64,000 nt of DNA. Source: Nitrogeniibacter mangrovi (lineage in GTDB: Bacteria; Pseudomonadota; Gammaproteobacteria; Burkholderiales; Rhodocyclaceae). The DNA lies in assembly GCF_010983895.1 (NCBI RefSeq), contig NZ_CP048836.1:1302001-1366000 (forward strand), read 5' to 3'. The translations under genes and the position numbers were made by a program. Shown here piece by piece: positions 11,162 to 19,588 of the stretch. The notes below the pieces were generated by a model, which saw only the letters and a list, made by a program, of their open reading frames with translations, had not been told where the DNA came from and searched no databases. The stretch's first letter is position 1. Each line of letters starts with the position of its first letter.

Positions 11162-11944
11162 TCAGTTCAGCGCCTGGAGCATGGTGGCGATGGTCTCGAA
11201 GCCGCGATCGTAGAACATCTGCATCACCGGCCCGAAGGCCTCGAGCGAGAGCATGAGGACCACGAAACCGGCCGTCAGGGTGATCGGGAAGCCCACCGCG
11301 AACAGGTTGATCTGCGGTGCTGCGCGAGTGAGCACGCCCATGGCGATGTTGGTGATGAGCAGCGCGGTGATGAGCGGCAGCGCCAGCAGCAGGCCGGCGG
11401 CGAACAGCAGGGCGCCGGTGCCGGCGACATGGGCCAGGCCCAGGGCCTTGATCGGCTCCGCGCGGATCGGCATCCACTCGAAGCTATGCACCATGGTCTC
11501 GATCATCATCAGGTGCCCGCCCAGGGCGAGGAAGATCAGCGAGGCGAGCAGGCTCATGAACTCGGCGAGCACGGCGGTCTGGGCGTTGGAGTCGGGGTCG
11601 AAGAAGGTGGCGAAGGACAGGCCCATCTGCAGCCCGATCAGCTCACCGGCCAGGTCGACGGCGGAGAACACCAGGCGCATCACGAAGCCGATCGCCACGC
11701 CGATGACGATCTGCTGCACGAAGATGGCGATGCCGAGCCCCGAGCCCGGGTCGATGGGCGGCAGCGGCGGGATGGCGGGGACGATTGCCACGCCGGCGGC
11801 GATGCCGAAGGCCACGCGGACCCGGATGGGCACCGCGCTGTTGGAGAACAGCGGCGCCGAGGACACCATGCCGAGCACGCGCCCCAGCGGCAGCATGAGC
11901 GCCGCGATCCAGGCATCGAGCTGGGCGCTGGTGACCTCGAACAT
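11162..11944 (-). CDS. fliR: Flagellar type III export protein FliR
   Basis: 260-aa integral membrane component of the flagellar export gate (FliPQR complex). It starts MFEVTSAQLDAWIAALMLPLGRVLGM, with six or so membrane segments, and ends FYDRGFETIATMLQALN. The start ATG at 11944 shares a base with the fliQ stop (TGATG), so the two are translationally coupled; a longer frame to 12013 lies inside fliQ and is rejected. Last gene of the fliOPQR unit; flhB, which usually follows in many clusters, is not downstream here. Confidence 0.96.
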   Translation of the reverse strand: MFEVTSAQLDAWIAALMLPLGRVLGMVSSAPLFSNSAVPIRVRVAFGIAAGVAIVPAIPPLPPIDPGSGLGIAIFVQQIVIGVAIGFVMRLVFSAVDLAGELIGLQMGLSFATFFDPDSNAQTAVLAEFMSLLASLIFLALGGHLMMIETMVHSFEWMPIRAEPIKALGLAHVAGTGALLFAAGLLLALPLITALLITNIAMGVLTRAAPQINLFAVGFPITLTAGFVVLMLSLEAFGPVMQMFYDRGFETIATMLQALN

Positions 11945-12213
11945 CAGCCGATCAGGGTCGGGATCGACGAGAACATGCGCTGGATGAAGTCGGTGAGCAT
12001 GGTGATCATCCACGGGCCGGCGACGATCAGGGTCACGAAGATGGCGACCACCTTGGGCACGAAAGACAGGGTCATCTCGTTGATCTGGGTGGCGGCCTGG
12101 AAGATGCTCACCAGCAAACCGGTGACCAGGGCGGCGCCGAACAGCGGCGCGGCCACCAGCAGGGTGACCTCGATGGCCTGGCGGCCGATGTCGATGACGG
12201 TGGTGGGGGTCAT
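11944..12213 (-). CDS. fliQ: Flagellar type III export protein FliQ
   Basis: 89 aa with two transmembrane helices (about 15-38 and 50-75), the normal FliQ length, with the family segment AATQINEMTLSFVPKVVA. Part of the FliP5Q4R1 export gate. It begins 11 nt after the fliP stop and overlaps fliR by one base. Confidence 0.96.
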   Translation of the reverse strand: MTPTTVIDIGRQAIEVTLLVAAPLFGAALVTGLLVSIFQAATQINEMTLSFVPKVVAIFVTLIVAGPWMITMLTDFIQRMFSSIPTLIG

Positions 12214-12224
12214 GGGTCAGGTCC

Positions 12225-12974
12225 TCACGCGGCGAAACTCTGCACCAGCGAGCCGATGAGCAGCGTCCAGCCGTCCACCAGCACGAAGAGCATGATCTTG
12301 AAGGGCAGCGACACGATCACCGGCGACATCATCATCATCCCCATGGACATGAGCACCGAGGCGACCACCATGTCGATGATCAGGAAGGGGATGAAGACGA
12401 TGAAGCCGATCTGGAACGCGGTCTTCAGTTCCGAGGTGACGAAGGCCGGCACGATCACCTTCATGGGCAGATCCTCGGCCTTGTCCACCGGCGGCACCTT
12501 GGCCATGCCGGCGAACAGGTTCAGGTCCGGCTCGCGCACCTGCTTGAGCATGAAGGCCTTCATGGGCACCGCGGCGCGCGTCGTCGCCTCCTGGAAGGTG
12601 ATGGTGTCCTGGGTCAGCGGCAGGTAGGCGTTGTCGTACACCTGCTCCAGCGTCGGCCCCATGATGAAGAAGCTCAGGAACAGGGCCATGCCGATGATGA
12701 TCTGGTTGGGCGGCGAGGTCTGCGTGCCCAGGGCGTGGCGCAGCAGCGAGAACACGATGATCAGCCGGGTGAAGCTGGTCATCATCAGCAGCACCGCCGG
12801 CAGGAAGGTCAGCGAGGTGAGCAGCACCAGCGTCTGCACGCTGAGGCTGTAGGTGGTGCCGCCGCCGCCCGAGGGCGTGCCGGTGATCGCCGGCACTGCC
12901 TGGGCGAAGGCCAGCTGCGGCAGCAGCCACAGCAGCGGCAGCGCAAGCCGGCGCATCAGGGCGCGATCAACCAT
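12225..12974 (-). CDS. fliP: Flagellar type III export protein FliP
   Basis: 249 aa. A cleavable signal peptide (residues about 1-24, ending AFA) is followed by the FliP core with [37 protein letters not shown] and the C-terminal membrane pair [24 protein letters not shown]. It forms the pentameric part of the export gate. The start overlaps the fliO stop by 8 bp. Confidence 0.97.
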   Translation of the reverse strand: MVDRALMRRLALPLLWLLPQLAFAQAVPAITGTPSGGGGTTYSLSVQTLVLLTSLTFLPAVLLMMTSFTRLIIVFSLLRHALGTQTSPPNQIIIGMALFLSFFIMGPTLEQVYDNAYLPLTQDTITFQEATTRAAVPMKAFMLKQVREPDLNLFAGMAKVPPVDKAEDLPMKVIVPAFVTSELKTAFQIGFIVFIPFLIIDMVVASVLMSMGMMMMSPVIVSLPFKIMLFVLVDGWTLLIGSLVQSFAA

Positions 12975-13416
12975 GCTTGCGCGCCTCCATCATCTGCTTG
13001 AGGCGGCCGGCGAAACCGCCGGTCTCGGGGGTCGGGCCGGCCGGCGCCTGCAGGCCCGGCAACTGGGACGGATCGAGGGTGTGCAGGGTATTGACCCGGC
13101 CCGGTGCGACGCCGAGCACCAGCACCTTGTCGGCCACCTCCACCAGCACCACGCGCTCGCGCTGGCCCACCGGCGTGGCACCGAGCACCCGCAGCCCGCG
13201 GGCGCCGCCGCGCGGGGCGCTGATGCGCTTGAGCAGCCACAGGCAGGCCACCAGCACCGCCACCACCACGAGCAGCCCGAGCAGCATCTGCCCCAGCGAG
13301 CCGAGCAGATCGCCGCCGCCGACGCTCGAGGGCGGCAGCGTGCGCTTGGCGACATCGTCGGCCGCCTGCGCGAGGGCAGGGGCGAACGACAGCAGGATCA
13401 GGGAGCGATACAGCAT
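12967..13416 (-). CDS. fliO: Flagellar biosynthesis protein FliO
   Basis: 149 aa, the usual short and weakly conserved FliO: a signal-like N-terminus ([13 protein letters not shown]), a single transmembrane segment (about residues 41-63, [17 protein letters not shown]) and a cytoplasmic domain with [30 protein letters not shown]. It assists FliP assembly. First gene of fliOPQR; the genes that would normally precede it (fliN, fliM) are almost 9 kb away, beyond a metal-homeostasis gene block. A palindrome shared with other flagellar promoters lies about 73 bp upstream (13489-13505). Confidence 0.92.
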   Translation of the reverse strand: MLYRSLILLSFAPALAQAADDVAKRTLPPSSVGGGDLLGSLGQMLLGLLVVVAVLVACLWLLKRISAPRGGARGLRVLGATPVGQRERVVLVEVADKVLVLGVAPGRVNTLHTLDPSQLPGLQAPAGPTPETGGFAGRLKQMMEARKHG

Positions 13417-13488
13417 CGGGGGCCTCGAGACCGTTTGGTACGTGCTCGCAGCGTAGCCCGGCGGCGGTCAAGTCGAGGGCGGGAACAG

Positions 13489-13505
13489 GCGGCAAAAATT
13501 GCCGT
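13489..13505. promoter_or_regulatory. Palindromic site GCGGCA-N5-TGCCGt upstream of fliO
   Basis: GCGGCA (13489-13494), AAAAT, TGCCGT (13500-13505), 73 bp upstream of fliO. Same arm sequence and 5-bp spacer as sites at 31252-31268, 33628-33644 and 33649-33665, all at flagellar genes. Inferred binding site of the FleR-type regulator. No clear sigma-54 promoter could be located between it and fliO. Confidence 0.6.
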
Positions 13506-13558
13506 TATTCGGACGCTGGCCCAAGCTGGCGTGGCCGTGCGCCCCGTTCCACGGCGTC

Positions 13559-13578
13559 GGTTGGACTTCAGTCCGACC
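13559..13578. repeat. REP-like hairpin between doxX and fliO
   Basis: GGTTGGAC-TTCA-GTCCGACC, an 8-bp stem with one G-T pair, of the type found as scattered extragenic palindromes in proteobacteria. It lies 23 bp past the doxX stop and has no T-run, so termination between the buf operon and fliO is uncertain. Confidence 0.5.
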
Positions 13579-13601
13579 TACGGCGACTGGTGGTGTGCGC
13601 G

Positions 13602-14084
13602 TCACGACCGCGTGGCGGCATCCCGATCGGTCTGGCGCCCCAACAGCGTGTCGAGCGACAGTCGGCCCGGGCCGAAGGCGACCAGCACCAGCAGCAGGGC
13701 ACCCCAATAAAGGTGGTCGTTGATGGCGGCGGGGCACTCGAACTGGAACAGGGCCGGATAGCTGATCACCGCCATGGCATTGACCGCGAACAAGCCCAGC
13801 GCCGCGGGGCGGGAGAACAGCCCCACGAACAGCAGCGCCGGGAACACCAGCTCGCCGAAGGTACCCGCCACCGCCGCCACCTCGGGCGGCAGCACCGGGA
13901 CGGAATATTCGTCGCGGAACAGGAACAGGGTGCTGTCCCAGTCGTTCAGTTTGGTCAGGCCAGCCTTGAAGAACTGCCAGCCCACGTAGAGCCGGATGGC
14001 GAGGGCGAGCAGGCTGCCGCCCCAGCGGGTCAGGCGCTCGTCGCAGCAGGTGCTCAGGCGGTGGAGGCGGATCAGTGCGTTCAT
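13602..14084 (-). CDS. DoxX family membrane protein of the bufferin operon
   Basis: 160-aa four-helix integral membrane protein (DoxX/DoxD-like: LAIRLYVGWQFFKAGLTKLNDW, then FGELVFPALLFVGLFSRPAALGL and YWGALLLVLVAFGP). The ATG at 14084 overlaps the bufC stop in an ATGA, so it is the fourth gene of the buf operon. DoxX proteins are frequent partners of DUF692/DUF2063/DUF2282 genes; a role in membrane redox or delivery for peptide modification is plausible but unproven. A longer open frame runs back through bufC and is rejected. Confidence 0.88.
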   Translation of the reverse strand: MNALIRLHRLSTCCDERLTRWGGSLLALAIRLYVGWQFFKAGLTKLNDWDSTLFLFRDEYSVPVLPPEVAAVAGTFGELVFPALLFVGLFSRPAALGLFAVNAMAVISYPALFQFECPAAINDHLYWGALLLVLVAFGPGRLSLDTLLGRQTDRDAATRS

Positions 14085-14869
14085 GGGGTGATGTCCTTGT
14101 CGTGGGAATGGTCCGGGTGCGCGATGAGCAGGCCGGCGAGCAACCAGCGGGGCAGGGCCTGTCCGGGATCGAAGCCGGGTTCGGCGGTGAGCCCCGTTTC
14201 GAGGGCCGCGCCGAGCGGCAAGCCCCGGGCGATCGCCGAGAGCGCGGCATGTTCGCCGGCGCTCAGCGGCTGGACCTGCGCGCGCCAGCGCGGCCGGCAC
14301 ACGGCCACATGGCAGGCCCGCGCGAGCGGGTCGGGCCAGGGCGGGCCGTCGGGTTGATGGGCCAGCCACAGGGCGTCGATGGCCCACTCGGAGCGCATCA
14401 GGGCGACGGCGGGGTGCAGGTCGAGGCGGATGCCGTCGAGGCCGGCGACGTCGAGCGCCGCGAGCCACGGCGCGTCGATGGCCGGGGCGTCGGCGGCGCC
14501 GTGAGCGACATGCAGCGCCCATTCCAGGCGCGCCATGTCGGGCAGATAGGGGTAGTCGGCCACCGGGGCGAACCCGGCCAGGAAGTCGGGCAGTGCCGCG
14601 CCGAAGCGGTTCAGGTCGCCTTCCGCGTGGGGGTGGGCACGGCCGAATGCGCGCGCCATGGCGCGGAAGAAGTCATCGCCCAGCATCTGCCGGATCACCG
14701 GGCAGGCGTTGCCCAGGGCGCGATCCCAGTGGGCGGTGAGGTTGCCGCGGTAGAGCGCGAAGCGCCGCGCAGCGAGCCCGGCGTCGCCCCGGAACAGTGC
14801 CGCCGGTGTCTCGTCGGCGTCCAGCAGGCCGGCGGCAAAGCGGGTCTGCAGCTCGGCCAGCTCAGACAT
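14081..14869 (-). CDS. bufC: DUF2063 protein, MNIO partner (BufC/MbnC-like)
   Basis: 262 aa. The N-terminal DUF2063 domain (about residues 5-95) shows the family features [24 protein letters not shown] and [18 protein letters not shown]2063 proteins bind the DUF692 enzyme and present the precursor peptide to it, as MbnC does for MbnB in methanobactin synthesis. The gene overlaps bufB by 8 bp and doxX by 4 bp, indicating coupled translation. Symbol assigned by family and synteny with described bufferin operons. Confidence 0.9.
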   Translation of the reverse strand: MSELAELQTRFAAGLLDADETPAALFRGDAGLAARRFALYRGNLTAHWDRALGNACPVIRQMLGDDFFRAMARAFGRAHPHAEGDLNRFGAALPDFLAGFAPVADYPYLPDMARLEWALHVAHGAADAPAIDAPWLAALDVAGLDGIRLDLHPAVALMRSEWAIDALWLAHQPDGPPWPDPLARACHVAVCRPRWRAQVQPLSAGEHAALSAIARGLPLGAALETGLTAEPGFDPGQALPRWLLAGLLIAHPDHSHDKDITP

Positions 14870-15710
14870 GGGTGGCCTCCGTCGCGAGCACCACGGTACG
14901 CACCTCGCGGGCGCGTGCCGCCTCGGCGAGCAGCACCGGCAGCGCAGGCAGCTCGGTGTCCCACTCGATCAGCGTCGGCACGTCGCCGAAGCGCTCGAGG
15001 CTGGCGCGATACAGCGCCCACACCACCTCGGCCACCGGCGCGCCATGGTGGTCGATCACCGCATCCTCGGTGACCCGATGGCCCGCCAGATGGATCTCGC
15101 CCACGGTGCCGGGCCGGATCGCCTCCATGGCCGCGCGGGCCGCCTCGCCATGGTTGCATTCGTTCACGTACAGGTTGTTCACGTCGAGCAGCACGCCGCA
15201 GCCGGTGCGGCGCGCCACTTCGGCGAGGAATTCGGTTTCTGCGAGGGTGTCGGCGGCAAAGCGCAGGCCGGTGGACACGTTCTCCAGCAGGAGGTGGCCG
15301 AGCACCGCCTGGGCCTGATCCACGCGGGCGCACACCAGGTGCAGGGCCTCGGTGGTCAGCGGCAGGGGCAGCAGGTCGTTCAGGTGCCGGCCGGGCACGG
15401 CGGCCCAGCACAGGTGTTCGGAGATCAGCGCCGGTTCGACGCGGCGCGCGAGGGTACGGATCCGGGCCAGGTGGGCAGCGAAGTGGGCCGCGCTGGCCGA
15501 GCCGATGCCCAGGCCCACGCCATGCAGGCTGAGCGGGTAGTCGGGCCGCAGGCGTTCGAGCACGTGCAGGTCCCAGCCGCCGGCGGCGAAGTAGTTCTCG
15601 CTATGGACCTCGAGCCAGTCGACGACGGGGCGCTGTGCGAGGAAGTCGCGATAGTGCGCCGCGCGCAGACCGACGCCGACGCCGCGAAGCGGATGAGCGG
15701 TGAATGCCAT
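14862..15710 (-). CDS. bufB: DUF692 multinuclear non-haem iron oxidase (BufB/MbnB-like)
   Basis: 282-aa TIM-barrel enzyme of the MNIO family. Metal-ligand candidates follow the family pattern: EVHSENYF (E37-N39 region), [10 protein letters not shown] (His63), SEHLCW (Glu98/His99), LLENVS (Glu143), [10 protein letters not shown] (Asp176, Asn179), IHLAGH (His207), DHHG (His221/222) and LIEWDTELP (Glu249). Members oxidise cysteines of precursor peptides into heterocycles; in bufferins these are copper-binding thiooxazoles. The start at 15710 ([16 protein letters not shown]) is the conserved family start; the long upstream frame overlaps bufA antisense to its codons and is rejected. It lies 43 bp after bufA across a strong hairpin. 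Confidence 0.95.
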   Translation of the reverse strand: MAFTAHPLRGVGVGLRAAHYRDFLAQRPVVDWLEVHSENYFAAGGWDLHVLERLRPDYPLSLHGVGLGIGSASAAHFAAHLARIRTLARRVEPALISEHLCWAAVPGRHLNDLLPLPLTTEALHLVCARVDQAQAVLGHLLLENVSTGLRFAADTLAETEFLAEVARRTGCGVLLDVNNLYVNECNHGEAARAAMEAIRPGTVGEIHLAGHRVTEDAVIDHHGAPVAEVVWALYRASLERFGDVPTLIEWDTELPALPVLLAEAARAREVRTVVLATEATHV

Positions 15711-15718
15711 GATGTGCC

Positions 15719-15743
15719 GGGGCGCCGCCGGAGGGGGCGCCCC
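15719..15743 (-). promoter_or_regulatory. GC hairpin between bufA1 and bufB
   Basis: Perfect 8-bp inverted repeat GGGGCGCC (15719-15726) / GGCGCCCC (15736-15743) with a 9-nt loop, filling most of the 43-bp gap between precursor and enzyme genes. There is no T-run. It probably acts as a partial attenuator or 3' stabiliser giving much more bufA1 than bufBC mRNA. Confidence 0.6.
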
Positions 15744-15753
15744 GTCCGCTCGC

Positions 15754-16017
15754 TTACTGCTTGCCGCCCGGCTTGAGGCTGCCGCCCATGTCGGCGCAGG
15801 TGCCCTTGGCCACGTACTTCCACTCTTTCGGGTCGTTGTCCCGGCTGGCCTGGCCAGCGCAGGAATGGGTGCCGGTGACGCTGGCGCAGTCGTTGGCGCC
15901 GGCCTTGGCGATGCCGAAGCATTTTTCCTTGCCGGCGTCCGCCGCATGGGCGGGCAGGGCACTGGCGGCGGCGACGCCGGCCAGGGCGGCGGTGATGAGG
16001 ATTTGACGCGTGTTCAT
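15754..16017 (-). CDS. bufA1: Bufferin-type precursor peptide (DUF2282, BufA1)
   Basis: 87-aa secreted precursor. Residues 1-25 form a Sec signal peptide ([20 protein letters not shown], cleavage after AHA). The core has four cysteines (33, 44, 53, 74) in [22 protein letters not shown] and GTCADMGG, and the family segment [13 protein letters not shown]. This is the DUF2282 pattern of bufferins, RiPPs in which a DUF692 enzyme modifies cysteines to give a copper-chelating periplasmic peptide. AGGAG 7 nt upstream of the ATG at 16017 fixes the start over an upstream in-frame ATG. First gene of bufA1-bufB-bufC-doxX. Confidence 0.93.
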   Translation of the reverse strand: MNTRQILITAALAGVAAASALPAHAADAGKEKCFGIAKAGANDCASVTGTHSCAGQASRDNDPKEWKYVAKGTCADMGGSLKPGGKQ

Positions 16018-16093
16018 GAGGGTTCTCCTGTGGGTCTCGGGGGGCAAACGCAGAGTGCGGTTGGGCGGCGAACGGTGCGTCGTTCGCTTGCCA

Positions 16094-16126
16094 GATGAGA
16101 CCCAGGAGGGGTGTCAGGTCTTACAG
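16094..16126 (-). promoter_or_regulatory. Candidate ECF-type promoter of the buf operon
   Basis: On the minus strand TGTAAGACC (ending 16117) and GTCTCAT (starting 16101) are separated by 15-16 nt, about 85 bp upstream of bufA1. GTAA...GTCT-type element pairs resemble ECF sigma promoters (bufferin operons of other bacteria can be under ECF control). No sigma or anti-sigma gene is in the window, so this is tentative. Confidence 0.3.
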
Positions 16127-16170
16127 CGTCATCGGAAAAAATGCGATCGGGGTGGGGTGATGAGGCGGGT

Positions 16171-16728
16171 TCAGATGGCCTTGCCGCGCGCGAAACAGGC
16201 CTGCAGCAAGGCACGCATGTGCTCGGCACCGAGGGCTTCGACGGTCTCGATGTTGCGTGCCGGGATGTTCTCCGGATCGGGATAGTTCATGACCGCCGCC
16301 TCGAGGCTGGCCTCGCGGATCAGGTGCAGCATGGGGTAGGGCGAGCGGTTGGTGGTGTTCTCCACGTCGTCGGCTTCGGTGCCGGCGAACTGGTAGTCCG
16401 GATGAAAGCTGGCCACCTGCAGTTCGCCGCTCAGGCGCATCTGCGACAGAAGCACGTCGGCCACGTCGAGGAACTGGTTGTAGTCGTCGAAATCGGTCAG
16501 CGCCTGCGGGTGGATCAGCAGCGTGGTCTCGACCGCGTCGTTGTCCTGCAGCCACTGCAGCTCGCGCTCCAGATCGTCGACGAGGGTGTCCGCGTCGTCG
16601 GCCTCGGAGACCACGAAACGGATGCGATCGCGCACCAGCTCGCGCTTGGCGAAGGGGCACAGGTTGAGGTCGACGACCACGGTCTCGACCCAGTGGCGGG
16701 TGGCGGCGATGACGGCTTCGGGAGTCAC
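16171..16728 (-). CDS. DUF1415 family protein
   Basis: 185-aa soluble protein of the DUF1415 family: VVDLNLCPFAKRELV near the start, LLIHPQALTDFDDYNQFLDVAD in the middle and HLIREASLEAAVMNYPDPENIPARNIETVEALG at the end. Function unknown; the conserved LCPFA cysteine may be functional. The GTG at 16728 is chosen because it overlaps the mscS stop (GTGA), showing coupling, and gives the family N-terminus VTPEAVIAATRHWVE. The 3' end is 45 bp from the proposed buf promoter, same strand. Confidence 0.9.
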   Translation of the reverse strand: MTPEAVIAATRHWVETVVVDLNLCPFAKRELVRDRIRFVVSEADDADTLVDDLERELQWLQDNDAVETTLLIHPQALTDFDDYNQFLDVADVLLSQMRLSGELQVASFHPDYQFAGTEADDVENTTNRSPYPMLHLIREASLEAAVMNYPDPENIPARNIETVEALGAEHMRALLQACFARGKAI

Positions 16729-18062
16729 GGATTCGGGTCCAGGTCGGGCAGCGCTCGGCCGGGCGGGGCGGGCTTGAGATGCACGTCGCGCTGCGGGTAG
16801 GGGATGGTGATGCCGGCGGCCTTGAAGGCGCGCCAGATCGCCAGGTTGATGTCGGTGCGCACGTTGCCGATGCCGTTTTCCGGATCGGCGATCCACACCC
16901 GCAGCTCCAGCTCGATGCCGTTGTCGCCGAAGGCGAGCAGACGGGCGGTCGGCACCGGATCGCCGAGCACCCGCGGCGAGGCCTGGGCGGCCGCCTCGAG
17001 CAGCGCGATGGCCTGCTCCGGATCGTCATCGTAGCTGATCTGCACCGGCAGGCGGATGCGGGTGTTCTTGTCGGTGTAGCTCCAGTTGATCACTTCCGAG
17101 GTGATCAGGTTCTCGTTCGGGATCAGGCGTTCGACGCCGTCGCGGTCGCGCACCACCACGTAGCGGGCGCGCAACTCCTGCACCCAGCCGTACTTGCTGC
17201 CGTCGGTGCCGACCGAGATCACGTCGCCGGGCTTGATGGAGCGGTCCAGCACCAGGATGAAGCCGCTGATGAAGTTGCTGGTGATGCGTTGCAGGCCGAA
17301 GCCGATGCCCACCCCGAGGGCGCCGCCGAACACCGCGAAGGTGGTCAGGTCGATGCCGACCGCGTCGATGGCCACCAGGAACGCCAGCGCGATCAGGAAC
17401 ACCCGCGCGAACTTGGCGAAGGCCACCTGCAGCGAGGGCGTCATGTTGGGCGAGGCGCGCATGCGCCGCTCGATCACGCCGGAGATCCAGAAGGCGAGGG
17501 TCAGCAGCAGCGCGATGAGGCCGAACAGCTTGATCGTGGCCAGCAGCGAGATGCGGGTCTCGCCCATGGTGAAGGCCACCGCGTCGAGCGCCGCCGCCAC
17601 CGCCGGCAGCCAGCCGAGCAGGTGCAGCGCCACCGCCGACCAGATGCCGATGACGAAGAGGTTCTCCCAGGCCTTGAGCGCGCGGGTGACGCGAAAGCCC
17701 TTGCGCAGCAGGTAGACGCCGATGCGGATGGTCGCCAGCGAGGTGAGCAGCGGCACCGCCACGTCGAGCACCGGCGTGGCCTGGGGTCGGGCCTGCAGGG
17801 CGATGCGGGCGACGAACACCACCACCAGCATCGACACCGGCCACAGCACGCGCTGCAGGCTGCGGATGGCGAGGTGATGGAGGCTGCCCTGGCGGGTCGC
17901 CTCGGCGCGTCGGGTCAATGCCCGGCGCGCCAGATGGTGCGCGACCAGCGCGAGCACGCCGGCCAGCACCAGGGCGAGCAGTTCGTGCTGCACCTCGGCG
18001 CGGGCGAGCTGCTCACCCACGAGGGGGAGCTGTGCGATCAGGGTTTCGAAAGCGTCGGGCAT
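16725..18062 (-). CDS. MscS family mechanosensitive ion channel
   Basis: 445-aa inner-membrane channel with about six hydrophobic segments in residues 25-245 and the MscS core: the pore-lining helix region VFGGALGVGIGFGLQRITSNFISGFILVLDRSIKPGD, then the beta domain with VQELRARYVVVRDRDGVERLIPNENLITSEVINWS. It opens under membrane tension or mediates small-solute efflux. The start at 18062 gives MPDAFETLIAQ; GGAG-like bases precede it. It is followed by DUF1415 with a 4-bp overlap. Confidence 0.92.
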   Translation of the reverse strand: MPDAFETLIAQLPLVGEQLARAEVQHELLALVLAGVLALVAHHLARRALTRRAEATRQGSLHHLAIRSLQRVLWPVSMLVVVFVARIALQARPQATPVLDVAVPLLTSLATIRIGVYLLRKGFRVTRALKAWENLFVIGIWSAVALHLLGWLPAVAAALDAVAFTMGETRISLLATIKLFGLIALLLTLAFWISGVIERRMRASPNMTPSLQVAFAKFARVFLIALAFLVAIDAVGIDLTTFAVFGGALGVGIGFGLQRITSNFISGFILVLDRSIKPGDVISVGTDGSKYGWVQELRARYVVVRDRDGVERLIPNENLITSEVINWSYTDKNTRIRLPVQISYDDDPEQAIALLEAAAQASPRVLGDPVPTARLLAFGDNGIELELRVWIADPENGIGNVRTDINLAIWRAFKAAGITIPYPQRDVHLKPAPPGRALPDLDPNP

Positions 18063-18086
18063 GGGAGGAGTGTACTGCGAGCGGGC

Positions 18087-18890
18087 TCAGCGCGAGCGGG
18101 TCGCGAGCCGGTCGAGGCGCAGCCGCTCGCGCTCGTCGAACAGGCGCCGGCTCGCCGCCATGACCGCGGCCATGGTACCGAAACCGGTGCCCACGGTGAT
18201 GGTGAACATGATGAGGATCTGGTACTTGACCGCCACCGCCGGCGCCGCACCGGCGAGGATCTGGCCGGTCATCATGCCCGGCAGGCTGACGATGCCGGCG
18301 GCGGCCATGGAGTTGACGATCGGGATCAGGCCACTGCGCATGGCGTCGCGGCGGGCGTCGCCGACGGCCTCCTGCCAGCGTGCGCCGAGCATGAGCCGGT
18401 TCTCGATGAGCGCGCGCTGGCGCCACACCGCGTCGGTGAGCCGGTCCAGGCCGAGGGCGACGCCGGTCATGGTGTTGCCCAGCATCATGCCCAGCAGCGG
18501 AATGGCGTATTGCGGCTCGTACCAGGGCGCGGGTTGCACCACCGCCACCAGGGTGAGCACGGTGACGCTGAAGGCCGAGATGAACATCGACAGGGTGCCG
18601 ATGCCGAAACCCCAGCCGCCGGCGAGCCGGTACTTCTGCCGGGCATTGACCTCGCGCCCGGCCATGAGCAGCATCACCAGCGCCATCAGGGCGATCCACG
18701 GCAGGGCGGCGACCGCGAACAGGGCCTCGAGCACCACCCCGATCAGGCTCAGCTGCACCACCGTGCGCAGCGCCCCGACCAGCACGGTCCGCCCCATCTC
18801 CAGGCGCAGCGCCCAGGTGCTGGCGGCCAGCGCGATCACCAGGGTGGCGGCGAGGCCGAGCTGGCCGACGGACAGGTCGATGACGTTCAT
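18087..18890 (-). CDS. fetB: FetB/YbbM-type ABC transporter permease
   Basis: 267-aa membrane protein of the UPF0014 family, permease of the FetAB (YbbLM) exporter that moves iron out of E. coli. Family marks: ALRTVVQLSLIGVVLEALF, AGREVNARQKYRL, LLGMMLGNTMTGVALGLDRL, and GLIPIVNSMAAAGIVSLPGMMTGQILAGAAPAVAVKYQI. About seven hydrophobic segments. The start ATG overlaps the fetA stop (ATGA). It lies 24 bp upstream of mscS on the same strand. Iron as substrate is from family knowledge; other metals or thiols are possible. Confidence 0.9.
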   Translation of the reverse strand: MNVIDLSVGQLGLAATLVIALAASTWALRLEMGRTVLVGALRTVVQLSLIGVVLEALFAVAALPWIALMALVMLLMAGREVNARQKYRLAGGWGFGIGTLSMFISAFSVTVLTLVAVVQPAPWYEPQYAIPLLGMMLGNTMTGVALGLDRLTDAVWRQRALIENRLMLGARWQEAVGDARRDAMRSGLIPIVNSMAAAGIVSLPGMMTGQILAGAAPAVAVKYQILIMFTITVGTGFGTMAAVMAASRRLFDERERLRLDRLATRSR

Positions 18891-19519
18891 GCCACCTCCG
18901 CGAGCGTGTGACCGTCGATGCGCAGGTGGTGGTCGGCAACGCGCTCGACCTGGGCGCGGTCGTGGCTCACCCACAGCGTCGGCCAGCCGTGTGTGCGGAT
19001 CAACTCGAGCAGCCACTGCTCGACCTGTCGGGTCGTCTCGGCGTCGAGATTGGCGGTCGGCTCATCCAGCAACAGCGCCTGCGGGCCATGGGCGACGGCG
19101 CGCAGCAGCGCCAGGCGCTGGCGTTCGCCGGAGGACAGGCGGCTGATCTGCCAGTCGGCCACCGCCGGCTCGAAGCCCAGCGGCGCCCAGTCCACCCGGG
19201 CCGGATCGGGCAGGTGCTCGCCCACCGTGTCGGCCCACCACTGACTGTCAGCGGGCACCAGCATGACGCGCCGGCGCCACTGGTGCGCCGGGGTGCGGGA
19301 CTGGCAGGTCGGCCCCAGCCACACCTCGCCATCGTGCGCGTCCAGATCGGCCAGGGCCCGCAGCAGGCGGCTCTTGCCCGAGCCGGACGGGCCGGACAGG
19401 GCGGTGACGCGGCCGGGGGCGATGCTGAAGTCGGTGGGCTGCAAGGGGCCGACCGCGACCTGGACCACGCGCAAGGCCGCTTCGGTGTCGGTGGGCAGGT
19501 CGGGATGGGATGCCGTCAT
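18887..19519 (-). CDS. fetA: FetA/YbbL-type ABC transporter ATP-binding protein
   Basis: 210-aa ATPase: Walker A GPSGSGKSRL (about residues 43-52), ABC signature LSSGERQRLALLRA, Walker B ALLLDEPTANLD and the H-loop WVSHDRAQ. Short linker insertions match YbbL/FetA. The ATG at 19519 is taken because the longer frame runs into the divergent regulator promoter region. Operon fetA-fetB, probably continuing into mscS and DUF1415 (gaps of 24 bp or overlaps). Confidence 0.9.
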   Translation of the reverse strand: MTASHPDLPTDTEAALRVVQVAVGPLQPTDFSIAPGRVTALSGPSGSGKSRLLRALADLDAHDGEVWLGPTCQSRTPAHQWRRRVMLVPADSQWWADTVGEHLPDPARVDWAPLGFEPAVADWQISRLSSGERQRLALLRAVAHGPQALLLDEPTANLDAETTRQVEQWLLELIRTHGWPTLWVSHDRAQVERVADHHLRIDGHTLAEVA

Positions 19520-19588
19520 GGTCCGATGATACGGTGTCGCAAACGCCCGTGGCGAGCCGTTCATGCACGATTCGTCTACTATCGAAGC

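Noticed and set aside
13489-13505. Palindrome read as a sigma-54 promoter (GGCA...TTGC)
   Set aside because: GG to GC spacing is 8, not the required 10; the same holds for the other copies, and symmetry suits a dimeric regulator better.
16779-18911. 710-codon open frame on the plus strand opposite mscS and fetB
   Set aside because: His/Asp/Gly/Gln-rich shadow translation; two coupled, recognisable genes lie on the other strand.
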